From Candidatus Omnitrophota bacterium (lineage in GTDB: Bacteria > Omnitrophota > Gorgyraeia > JABMRG01 > JAFGKX01), in the NCBI GenBank assembly GCA_016928375.1, contig JAFGKX010000130.1, forward strand, positions 1 through 5,846: a stretch of DNA of 5,846 nucleotides, given 5' to 3'. Positions within the stretch are counted from its first letter, which is position 1; each line of letters begins with the position of its first letter. The notes beneath the pieces are model-generated. The model was not told the origin of the DNA. It did not search any database and was given only the letters and a program-made list of their open reading frames with translations. Both the position numbers and the translations under genes were made by a program. Of this stretch, positions 1 to 5,846 are shown in pieces.

Positions 1-64
1 CAAAAATGCAAAATATATGCCATAAAAAGGATATAATCAAAGCCCTTGGAAATGTTATTCTCAT
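1..64 (-). CDS. TonB-type energy transducer, N-terminal fragment (runs off left edge)
   Basis: An open frame starts at the ATG at 64-62 and stays open for 21 codons to the window edge. The peptide begins MRITFPRALIISFLWHIF: a short N-terminus with two arginines, then a hydrophobic stretch from about residue 8. This fits a cytoplasm-in membrane anchor. Ser12 and His16 form the SxxxH pattern known from the TonB transmembrane helix (Ser16/His20 in E. coli TonB), where the histidine contacts ExbB/ExbD. An in-frame TAG at 82-80 rules out any earlier start. The gene follows exbD by 22 nt on the same strand, which is where TonB is often encoded. No clear Shine-Dalgarno precedes the ATG; the spacer is AT-rich. 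The C-terminal domain is outside the window, so a TolA-like transducer or another single-helix protein remains possible. Real gene likely; TonB identity is inferred from the motif and neighbours. Confidence 0.62.
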   Translation of the reverse strand, partial: MRITFPRALIISFLWHIFCIF

Positions 65-86
65 GTTAAAAATTATTTTCTATGTA

Positions 87-497
87 TCAATCGCCTGTCT
101 GGCTGGTTGCAATGTTGACCTTTGATATGCCTTCTTGCCTGCATATATCCCATATTTTAACAACCCTGCCCAGGGAAGCTTTTTCATCCGCTTTTATCAG
201 TATGGCCCTGCCTGAATCCGCTATGCGCTTTAGATTGGAAATTAATTCATTAAGCGTAACCAATTTCTCGTCAATATAAATAAGGTTTTCGGCGGTTATC
301 GCTATAACAACGTTTCTTTCACTTAAGGCCTCCGACGTAATTGCCCTTGGCAAATTCACCCTTATGCCGGGCTGAAATATAAAGCTGGAAGTAAGCATAA
401 AAAATATTAAAAGCTGAAAAACGACATCTATCAAAGGCGCGATATCTATATTGATAAACTTGGTTCTCTGCGGCGTTAATTGTTTTCTAAGCTTCAT
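87..497 (-). CDS. exbD: ExbD/TolR family biopolymer transport protein
   Basis: This 136-residue protein has the family's usual size and build. It has a short basic cytoplasmic tail (residues 1-13), one membrane helix (about 19-40) carrying the key aspartate Asp24 in the context IAPLIDVVFQLLIFFML, and a periplasmic domain (about 44-136) opening with GIRVNLPRA. Asp24 matches the proton-carrying Asp25 of E. coli ExbD and Asp23 of TolR. The later stretch ILIKADEKASLGRVVKI (99-115) is the typical conserved core of the periplasmic fold. With ExbB it forms the proton-driven stator of the inner membrane. The ATG lies inside the end of exbB, giving an 11-nt overlap; a weak AGAGG at 510-506 sits 8 nt upstream of it, so translation is probably coupled. 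The stop is TGA. ExbD and TolR cannot be told apart by sequence alone; the TonB-like gene downstream favours ExbD. Confidence 0.95.
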   Translation of the reverse strand: MKLRKQLTPQRTKFINIDIAPLIDVVFQLLIFFMLTSSFIFQPGIRVNLPRAITSEALSERNVVIAITAENLIYIDEKLVTLNELISNLKRIADSGRAILIKADEKASLGRVVKIWDICRQEGISKVNIATSQTGD

Positions 498-1119
498 AAT
501 CCGCGCCTCTCTGTGTGAGTATGTTGACTAAATCGGTCGCGCTCCTCTCCATATCAAGGACAAAGCCGTCTACTTTATTGGTCAGATAATTATATGCTAC
601 ATAAGTAGGTATGGCGACGGATAAACCCGCGACTGTCGTAAGCAGCGCCTGCCATATGCCTCCGGCCAGGTCTCCGGGGGATACGGGATTTAATGATGTG
701 GATTTTTCCTGAATCACCTGAAAACATTGAACAAGGCCGCAAACTGTGCCTAAAAGCCCCAACAGCGTACTGACCTGCGCTATCGTGGATAATACAGGCA
801 GATTTTTTTCAAGGCGCGGTATCTCATACAAGCCCGCCTCTTCTATGGATTCTTTGATATCTTCTTTCGGCCTGTCATGTTTTAAGATGCCGGCTTTTAG
901 TATATGCGCTATCGGGCCGGGTGTATTCTCGCACATATTTACCGCTTCCATTATCCTGTTGCGCTTAAGTTTGTCCGATATTTCATCCATAAATTTTTTC
1001 GTATCTATCTTTGCCCTGTGCAGGTGAAATATCCTTTCTATTACAATTGCCAGCGCAATTATAGAACATAATACGATAGGATACATTATAGGCCCGCCTT
1101 TTACAATCATTTCCAACAT
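487..1119 (-). CDS. exbB: ExbB/TolQ/MotA family proton-channel protein
   Basis: This 210-residue membrane protein has the three-helix plan of the family. Helix 1 spans about residues 12-32 and ends in the conserved VIERIFHL. A cytoplasmic loop follows (about 35-105), then helix 2 (about 108-133, with LLGLLGTVCGL) and helix 3 (about 154-178, with GIWQALLTTVAGLSVAIP). Thr125 and Thr162 align with the polar channel threonines Thr148 and Thr181 of E. coli ExbB. Five copies surround an ExbD dimer in known complexes and use the proton gradient to drive a periplasmic partner. The ATG follows the upstream TPR gene by 13 nt, with a strong AAGGAGGAG six nt ahead. The 3' end overlaps exbD. Four cysteines are present, two of them (127, 132) in helix 2. 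The TolQ and gliding-motor AglR branches share these motifs, so the family is certain and the subtype is not. Confidence 0.95.
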   Translation of the reverse strand: MLEMIVKGGPIMYPIVLCSIIALAIVIERIFHLHRAKIDTKKFMDEISDKLKRNRIMEAVNMCENTPGPIAHILKAGILKHDRPKEDIKESIEEAGLYEIPRLEKNLPVLSTIAQVSTLLGLLGTVCGLVQCFQVIQEKSTSLNPVSPGDLAGGIWQALLTTVAGLSVAIPTYVAYNYLTNKVDGFVLDMERSATDLVNILTQRGADYEA

Positions 1120-1125
1120 GTTTTT

Positions 1126-1134
1126 CTCCTCCTT
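1126..1134 (-). promoter_or_regulatory. Strong Shine-Dalgarno of exbB overlapping the TPR stop codon
   Basis: Read on the minus strand, AAGGAGGAG ends 6 nt before the exbB ATG at 1119-1117, a near-perfect anti-16S match at good spacing. Its first two bases are the last two of the TAA stop (1135-1133) of the TPR gene. A ribosome finishing the TPR protein therefore sits on the exbB initiation site, which suggests coupled translation or reinitiation. Confidence 0.9.
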
Positions 1135-3607
1135 ATAAACTTAGTTCTTCTTTGTGTTTTTCCATCCACTCTAATCTCTCCCTGGCATACTTGGCTTCTT
1201 CTACTCTGCGGCCGGCAAGTTTCTCATATATCTTTTTTGCCTGGAGCCATTTATTTTGCAATTCAAATATCTGAGCGCATCTTAACTGCGCGCGTATGGC
1301 AAGCGATTTTTCTTCCCCGAATAAATAGCCCACTTTCAGGTATTCGGCTATAGCATTATTGTAATCATTGCTGCTTTGGTAACACTGCGCTATCTGAAAC
1401 TGCACCTGAGCGTTGAAAATAGTATTAGCGCCATCTTGCGCCATTTTAAAATATTCCAATGCTTTATCATACCGCCCTATTTCCTGGTATATGTCGGCTA
1501 TCTTTTTATATATCGTCTTTTTAAAATTGTCATTATTCGATTTCTTTAACACGCTTTCTAGAATATTCACGGCTTCATTGTATTCGCCCCTCTCGGCCAA
1601 TATATCGCTTAACGCCGTTGCGGCGGTATCAACCGAGTCGCTTTCCGGATAATCTTCTATCAATTTCTTAAATTGCACAACTGCATCGTTCATCCTGCCC
1701 TGCTTATAAAATACCAACCCGGACCAGTAAATAGCGTCGTCCGTCAGCGGATGGGCGGGGAAATCTTTGATGATTCTGTTAATACAGGCCTGTGACCTAT
1801 CAAACTGATTAACCGCATAATAATACTGCACAAACCATAGTATAACATCGGGTATCAACCGGCTGTTCGGATATTTAGTCAAAAAATCAGAGAACACCTT
1901 CAGCGCTTTTTTCTCCTCGTTGTTGCGGTAATAAGTAAGCCCAAGTTCATAAACAGCGGTCTGGGCCAGATTCTCATCGCGGGTTTTCTGTATAATAGAT
2001 TTATATACATCTATGGCTTTACCATATGCGCCTTCATTATAAAGACATACGCCGGAATAATACAATGCCTCATCTTTAAGGGAACTATCCGGGCATGTTT
2101 CGCTTATTTTATAAAATTGCTCATATGCTGGTTTGAAATTTGAATTCTTAAAATAAATCATGCCTGTCTCAAACATTGCCTTGTCGCAAAGCCTGCTTTT
2201 CGGATAATTTAATAACAAATTCTTAAAGGCAATAATTGCGGCGTTGTTATTATCCATTTTTGAAAAAGTAACGCCCAGCTGATACTGGGCATAATCTGCA
2301 TAATAACTGTCGGGATAGCCCACCAATACTTTATCGTAATAAGCCTGGGCTTTACTATATTCTGCGTCATCCAGATAGATATCCGCTATACGGCACAATG
2401 AACTTACAATAAGATCCGTATCTTTCGATGTGTTGACAACTGTTTCCAACTCGGAAACTGCCTCCTGTTTTTTATTGAGCCTTAATAAAGCCCACGCCGC
2501 ATTAAAATATGCCTGGTCTTTAAATTCACTATCCGGAAATTTATACAAAAGATCCCTGTAGCATTGCAGCGCTTTTTCATAATTCGAAAGGGCATAATAA
2601 CCTTCGCCTTTCCAGAAATAAGCATCATCTAGCAAACTGCTTTTGCCGGATTTATCTATAATATCATTGCACGCGTTTATGGATTCCTGATATTTTCCTG
2701 TTATGTAGAAACACTTTGCCAGCCCAAAATAGGCTGAATCCGTAATTTCGCCGAAGGGGTAATTTTTTACAATAGAGCCGAATATATCTATGGCCTTTTG
2801 GTAATCCGACAACTCAAAATACGCCCAGCCCATACCAAGCTCCGCATAAGAAGACCATTCTGTTTCCCCGCCTATTTTTAAAGCAGACTGATAGGCCTTT
2901 ATGCCGCCGCTATAATCTCCTAAACGGCTCAATATCTCGCCTTTAAGAAACAGCGCATCTTTTGTGCGGCGGCTTAACGGATATTTATCCAGGTAATTCT
3001 CTATTTTTTCTTTTGCCTGCTCATACCTGCCAAGGTCAAACAGGCATTCCGATACTTTATACAAAGAATCGCCAGATATTTTTGAATCAGAATAATTTTC
3101 TATAACCGCCATAAAGGAATCCAGGGCCAGGTGCGGCAAATTCTGTTTATAAAAACTCCAGCCTTTGGAATAATACGCATTGGCCGCGTAAGATGAGTTC
3201 GGTTTTTCTTTTATCAACCTGTCATAAAATTCTATCGCCTGCTTATAATCGCCTGCCTCATAATTCACCTCGCCGGCCCAATATAATGCAATATCTTTGA
3301 ATGCATCGGCATGCGGAATATCCAGCGCCATGTTGAATTCGTGCAATGACTTGCTGTAATTTTTTTTATAAAAGTATGCCTGCCCCAGCAAAATATGGCT
3401 TTCAGCAATATAAACGCCGTCCGGATATTGCCTTAAATAATCCTCAATCTGATTAATAGTTACATCATAAAGCTGGTCATCGAATGCCTTTTTACCTAAA
3501 ATAAACTGCCTCTGCTCTTCAGTAAGGCCGGTTTGCGCAGACACAGATATGCTGTTTAGGCATATAAATACACCCAGAATTATCATTAACGGGGATTTTA
3601 ATTTCAT
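1133..3607 (-). CDS. Exported 21-unit TPR repeat protein, first gene of an ExbB/ExbD operon
   Basis: This 824-residue protein starts with a type I signal peptide: basic MKLK, a hydrophobic core, and a cut site after SVSA (residue 24). There is no lipobox, so it is probably a soluble periplasmic protein. Residues 25-60 form a first, partial helix pair. Residues 61-800 are 20 units of 37 residues each, most opening with a YPxS-like turn (YPDS, FPDS, YPKS, YPES), with Ala10, Tyr12, Gly15, Tyr24 and Ala27 recurring. This resembles the TPR subtype of BamD and CpoB/YbgF. A 24-residue charged tail follows. Such arrays form superhelical binding scaffolds. No catalytic domain or C-terminal membrane anchor is visible. 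Position upstream of exbB, with overlapping signals, makes it a likely periplasmic partner of the ExbB/ExbD motor. It lacks CpoB's N-terminal coiled coil and is far longer, so it is not called ybgF. The mature part has 11 cysteines. Confidence 0.93.
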   Translation of the reverse strand: MKLKSPLMIILGVFICLNSISVSAQTGLTEEQRQFILGKKAFDDQLYDVTINQIEDYLRQYPDGVYIAESHILLGQAYFYKKNYSKSLHEFNMALDIPHADAFKDIALYWAGEVNYEAGDYKQAIEFYDRLIKEKPNSSYAANAYYSKGWSFYKQNLPHLALDSFMAVIENYSDSKISGDSLYKVSECLFDLGRYEQAKEKIENYLDKYPLSRRTKDALFLKGEILSRLGDYSGGIKAYQSALKIGGETEWSSYAELGMGWAYFELSDYQKAIDIFGSIVKNYPFGEITDSAYFGLAKCFYITGKYQESINACNDIIDKSGKSSLLDDAYFWKGEGYYALSNYEKALQCYRDLLYKFPDSEFKDQAYFNAAWALLRLNKKQEAVSELETVVNTSKDTDLIVSSLCRIADIYLDDAEYSKAQAYYDKVLVGYPDSYYADYAQYQLGVTFSKMDNNNAAIIAFKNLLLNYPKSRLCDKAMFETGMIYFKNSNFKPAYEQFYKISETCPDSSLKDEALYYSGVCLYNEGAYGKAIDVYKSIIQKTRDENLAQTAVYELGLTYYRNNEEKKALKVFSDFLTKYPNSRLIPDVILWFVQYYYAVNQFDRSQACINRIIKDFPAHPLTDDAIYWSGLVFYKQGRMNDAVVQFKKLIEDYPESDSVDTAATALSDILAERGEYNEAVNILESVLKKSNNDNFKKTIYKKIADIYQEIGRYDKALEYFKMAQDGANTIFNAQVQFQIAQCYQSSNDYNNAIAEYLKVGYLFGEEKSLAIRAQLRCAQIFELQNKWLQAKKIYEKLAGRRVEEAKYARERLEWMEKHKEELSL
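1208..3427 (-). repeat. Tandem 111-nt coding repeat (20 TPR units)
   Basis: Codons 61-800 of the TPR gene divide into 20 consecutive units of 37 codons. The only departures are units 5/6 and 19/20, which are 38 and 36 codons and cancel out. The units are strongly diverged in DNA and protein sequence; what is shared is spacing, the YPxS-type turn and a few aromatic and small residues. This is an old array kept in register by structure, not a recent slippage product. Confidence 0.85.
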
Positions 3608-3617
3608 GGTGGCTACA

Positions 3618-3646
3618 AGTATAACATGTAGTATAAGTTAATTCAA
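3618..3646 (-). promoter_or_regulatory. Sigma-70-like promoter of the TPR-exbB-exbD operon
   Basis: On the minus strand TTGAAT (3646-3641, 4 of 6 matches to the -35 consensus) is followed after exactly 17 bp by TATACT (3623-3618, 5 of 6 to the -10 consensus). It lies in the 56-nt gap after uvrA. Only 10 nt separate the -10 box from the ATG at 3607, so transcription should begin within about 1-5 nt of the start codon. A second TATACT 12 nt upstream (3635-3630) has no fitting -35 box. AT-rich DNA yields chance matches, so this is a prediction. Confidence 0.55.
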
Positions 3647-3663
3647 TAAAGAAAAATAGATTT

Positions 3664-5846
3664 TTATTTAGCGTTCAGGGCTTTTTTAAGGTATTGGCCC
3701 GTATAAGAATTCTTATTGTGTACTATTTCCCCGGGTGAGCCATGCGCTATCAGCCTGCCGCCTGCATCTCCGCCTTCGGGGCCTAAATCAATAATGTAAT
3801 CCGCGCTTTTTATGACATCCAGGTTGTGCTCTATGACAACAACGGAATTACCCTGCTCGACCAGGGCGTTTAAAACTAAAAGTAATTTGTGCACATCCGC
3901 AAAATGCAGGCCTGTGGTAGGTTCGTCTAGTATATACATGGTTTTTCCTGTAGCTGTTTTGCTAAGATATGCCGATAATTTTATTCTCTGCGCCTCGCCG
4001 CCTGAAAGCGTAGTTGCCGCCTGGCCAAGGCCTATATAACCTAAGCCCACGTCTATAAGCGTTTTTAGTTTAGTCCTTATGCGCGGTATATTTCTGAATA
4101 ATTCATACGCATCATCAACCGTCATTTCCAAAACATCCGCGATACTTTTGCCTTTATATTTCACACCTAAAGTCTGCTCGTTAAACCTTTTTCCTTTGCA
4201 TATTTCACAGGTAATATATACATCCGGCAAAAAATGCATTTCTATTTTCTTTACGCCGTCGCCTTCACACGCTTCGCATCTGCCGCCCTTTACATTAAAG
4301 CTGAATCGGCCTATTTTATAACCGCGCACTTTTGCCTCAGGCAAACGGCTGAAAATATCTCTTATATAGCTAAATACTCCGGTATATGTCGCAGGGTTTG
4401 AACGCGGAGTCCTGCCTATCGGCGACTGGTCAACAACTATAACCCTGTCTACATTTTCTATACCTGTTATTTTATCGTGGCTGCCTGGCGTCAGGGAAGA
4501 ACGGTAAAATTTTCTCGCAAGCGCCCTGTACAGTATTTCATCCACCAGTGTGGATTTGCCGGAACCGGAAATACCGGTTACGCAGACAAAAACTCCCAGT
4601 GGGATTTCTACATCTATATTTTTTAAATTGTGCTCCCGGGCACCTTTTATTATCAATTTTTTTCTATTTTTATACGGACGGCTTTTCTCCGGCACGGTAA
4701 TAGAAAGTTCACCTCTCAAATATTTCGCTGTCAGAGAATACCTGCATTTCAATAATTCCTTGAAATGGCCGCTGTATATTACCTTTCCGCCTTTTTTTCC
4801 GGCGCCGGGGCCAAGATCTATTATGTAATCCGCGTTTCTTATCGTAGCCTCATCGTGTTCTACCACTACAATAGTGTTGCCTAAATCACGAAGCGCGTAC
4901 AGCGTATTTAAAAGTTTAGAGTTATCGCGCTGATGAAGGCCAATGCTTGGCTCGTCTAAAACATACAGAACGCCTACTAAGCCTGCGCCTATCTGCGTCG
5001 CCAGCCTTATTCTCTGCGATTCACCGCCTGAAAGCGTAGAACTCATCCTATCTAAGGTGAGGTATCCCAATCCTACATTTATAAGAAATTTGAATCTTGT
5101 CTTGATCTCTTTTAAAATCTGTTTCGCTATTATTTGCTCTTGTGCGCTAAGTTTCAGGTTTTCAATAAAATCATATGCCGCCCCTATGCTTAAACTGCAA
5201 AACTGGAATATATTTTTTCGGTTTATTATTATGCTCAGGGCTTCTTTTTTAAGGCGGCTGCCGTTGCATTGAGGGCATGGATGCATAGACATATAACCGT
5301 GAATGAAATTTTTCATATATTCACTTTCGGTCTGCCTGAATCTGCGCTCAAGATTAGGTATAATGCCTTCGAAATATTCATGCGAATCTTTTTTTGAACC
5401 ATAAAGCACGGCATCGCGTATATGCCCGGGTAATTTATTAAAAGGTGTGTCCAGATCAAAATCATAATCGCGGCTTAGGTCCCGCATAAGGCTATGATAG
5501 TATAAAAGCAATGATTTTCCGCCTTTTCTCCACGGCTCAACAGCGCCTTCTTTTAAAGACTTAGATTTGTCGGGTATTACCAGATCCGGGTCTATCTCCA
5601 TTTTGTTTCCCATACCAAGGCATGAAGGGCAGGCGCCATACGGAGAATTGAACGAAAACATACGCGGTTCCAATGCGCCGTAGCTTATGCCGCAGTCAGG
5701 GCAGCTATTTTGAGTAGAGTATAAAATTTCGGTTAGCGGTTTTCGGTTATCATTTGTCTGCATAACAATAATAACAAGGCCATCAGATGTTTTTAATGCG
5801 GTTTCTATGGAATCTGCGAGGCGGTTACGCAGATCTTCTTTTAATA
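3664..5846 (-). CDS. uvrA: UvrA, excinuclease ABC subunit A (5' end beyond right edge)
   Basis: UvrA is the DNA-damage-binding ATPase of nucleotide excision repair; it loads UvrB at lesions. Counting from the first whole codon at the edge (5844), 726 residues are present. A zinc module has Cys48/51/72/75, with spacing as in E. coli Cys253/256/277/280. Next come a CPQC pair (190-193), ABC signature LSGGE (271-275), Walker B LDEP (296-299) with His330, the second Walker A GISGSGKST (424-432), zinc module Cys523/526/546/549, second LSGGE (613-617), and LDEP (639-642) with His673. The ATG at 5763 is not the start: upstream codons are open and read NRLADSIETALK...DGLVII, typical UvrA. Alignment by the cysteines puts about 205 N-terminal residues, including the first Walker A, outside the window. 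All visible key residues are intact, so the gene looks functional. No convincing terminator follows the TAA stop. Confidence 0.98.
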   Translation of the reverse strand, partial: LKEDLRNRLADSIETALKTSDGLVIIVMQTNDNRKPLTEILYSTQNSCPDCGISYGALEPRMFSFNSPYGACPSCLGMGNKMEIDPDLVIPDKSKSLKEGAVEPWRKGGKSLLLYYHSLMRDLSRDYDFDLDTPFNKLPGHIRDAVLYGSKKDSHEYFEGIIPNLERRFRQTESEYMKNFIHGYMSMHPCPQCNGSRLKKEALSIIINRKNIFQFCSLSIGAAYDFIENLKLSAQEQIIAKQILKEIKTRFKFLINVGLGYLTLDRMSSTLSGGESQRIRLATQIGAGLVGVLYVLDEPSIGLHQRDNSKLLNTLYALRDLGNTIVVVEHDEATIRNADYIIDLGPGAGKKGGKVIYSGHFKELLKCRYSLTAKYLRGELSITVPEKSRPYKNRKKLIIKGAREHNLKNIDVEIPLGVFVCVTGISGSGKSTLVDEILYRALARKFYRSSLTPGSHDKITGIENVDRVIVVDQSPIGRTPRSNPATYTGVFSYIRDIFSRLPEAKVRGYKIGRFSFNVKGGRCEACEGDGVKKIEMHFLPDVYITCEICKGKRFNEQTLGVKYKGKSIADVLEMTVDDAYELFRNIPRIRTKLKTLIDVGLGYIGLGQAATTLSGGEAQRIKLSAYLSKTATGKTMYILDEPTTGLHFADVHKLLLVLNALVEQGNSVVVIEHNLDVIKSADYIIDLGPEGGDAGGRLIAHGSPGEIVHNKNSYTGQYLKKALNAK
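3981..4013 (-). repeat. uvrA signature repeat, C-terminal ABC copy
   Basis: These 33 nt encode the second LSGGEAQRIK signature. They match the stretch at 5007-5039 at 30 of 33 positions, an internal echo of the two duplicated ABC halves of UvrA. It is part of the coding sequence, not a mobile repeat. Confidence 0.85.
5007..5039 (-). repeat. uvrA signature repeat, N-terminal ABC copy
   Basis: These 33 nt encode the first LSGGESQRIR signature and pair with 3981-4013, with only three mismatches. The rest of the two halves is clearly more diverged, so identity peaks at this motif. Confidence 0.85.

Noticed and set aside
21..23. ATG at 23-21 as an alternative start of the leftmost gene
   Set aside because: It is in a different frame, has no ribosome-binding site, and would lose the N-terminal arginines and SxxxH helix that make the ATG at 64 convincing.
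82..279. Plus-strand open frame of 65 codons opposite exbD
   Set aside because: It is antisense to the ExbD periplasmic domain and has no supporting motif.
746..1027. Plus-strand open frame of 93 codons inside exbB
   Set aside because: It is antisense to well-conserved ExbB sequence and has no recognisable domain or convincing ribosome-binding site; a shadow frame.
3605..3613. GCCACCATG at the TPR start resembles a eukaryotic Kozak context
   Set aside because: Neighbouring genes are bacterial, with Shine-Dalgarno-led exbB and a bacterial operon layout; the resemblance is coincidental.
3613..3631. Inverted repeat CTACA-9 nt-TGTAG overlapping the -10 box as a repressor operator
   Set aside because: Five-base arms are too short to stand out from chance and match no operator known to me.
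3652..3665. Inverted repeat AAAAAT-CT-ATTTTT just after the uvrA stop, as a terminator
   Set aside because: The arms are only A and T with a 2-nt loop, so the hairpin would be very weak; expected by chance in AT-rich spacer DNA.
4943..5272. Plus-strand open frame of 109 codons inside uvrA
   Set aside because: It lies fully antisense to the conserved first ABC signature region of UvrA, shows no family motif, and is explained as a shadow of the real gene.
3664..5763. uvrA as a complete 699-residue gene starting at the ATG at 5763
   Set aside because: The frame stays open to the right edge and the 27 upstream codons read as typical UvrA (RLADSIETALK, DGLVII). The zinc cysteines align about 232 residues earlier than in E. 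coli UvrA, so this Met is internal.

Overview
The window carries five protein-coding genes, all on the minus strand, so it reads from right to left. The 3' three quarters of a uvrA gene enters from the right edge. After a 56-nt gap follow a long gene for an exported tetratricopeptide-repeat (TPR) protein, an exbB/tolQ-type gene, an exbD/tolR-type gene, and the first 21 codons of a gene that looks like a TonB-type energy transducer and runs off the left edge. No tRNA, rRNA, CRISPR array, insertion sequence or attachment site was seen. There is no gene-free stretch over 300 bases.

Organism: an exported protein with a type I signal peptide next to an inner-membrane proton-driven motor (ExbB/ExbD) points to a bacterium with a double-membrane envelope. 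By eye the DNA leans AT-rich, with frequent ATA isoleucine codons. The 11 cysteines in the exported TPR protein fit an anaerobe or a weakly oxidising periplasm. The gene style resembles uncultured lineages such as Omnitrophota, Elusimicrobiota or deltaproteobacterial relatives. That placement is an impression, not a demonstrated assignment.

Right part (3664-5846): UvrA, the damage-recognition ATPase of nucleotide excision repair. Both zinc modules, both ABC signatures and the second Walker A are in the window; the first Walker A lies outside it. The reading frame is open to the edge, so the first in-window ATG at 5763 is an internal methionine, not the start.

Gap 3608-3663: a sigma-70-like promoter (TTGAAT, 17 bp, TATACT) ends 10 nt before the ATG of the TPR gene, and no Shine-Dalgarno sequence precedes that ATG. 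The first gene of the envelope operon may therefore be leaderless.

Left part (1-3607): TPR protein, ExbB, ExbD and TonB-like protein form a tight operon. The exbB ribosome-binding site overlaps the TPR stop codon, exbD starts inside exbB by 11 nt, and the tonB-like ATG follows exbD by 22 nt. ExbB and ExbD would turn proton flow into motion, the TonB-like protein would pass it across the periplasm, and the long TPR superhelix is a plausible periplasmic scaffold or partner. The specific task of this unit (transport, envelope constriction or motility) cannot be read from the sequence. Its most striking feature is the TPR protein: 20 units of 37 residues whose length adds up exactly (60 + 20x37 + 24 = 824).
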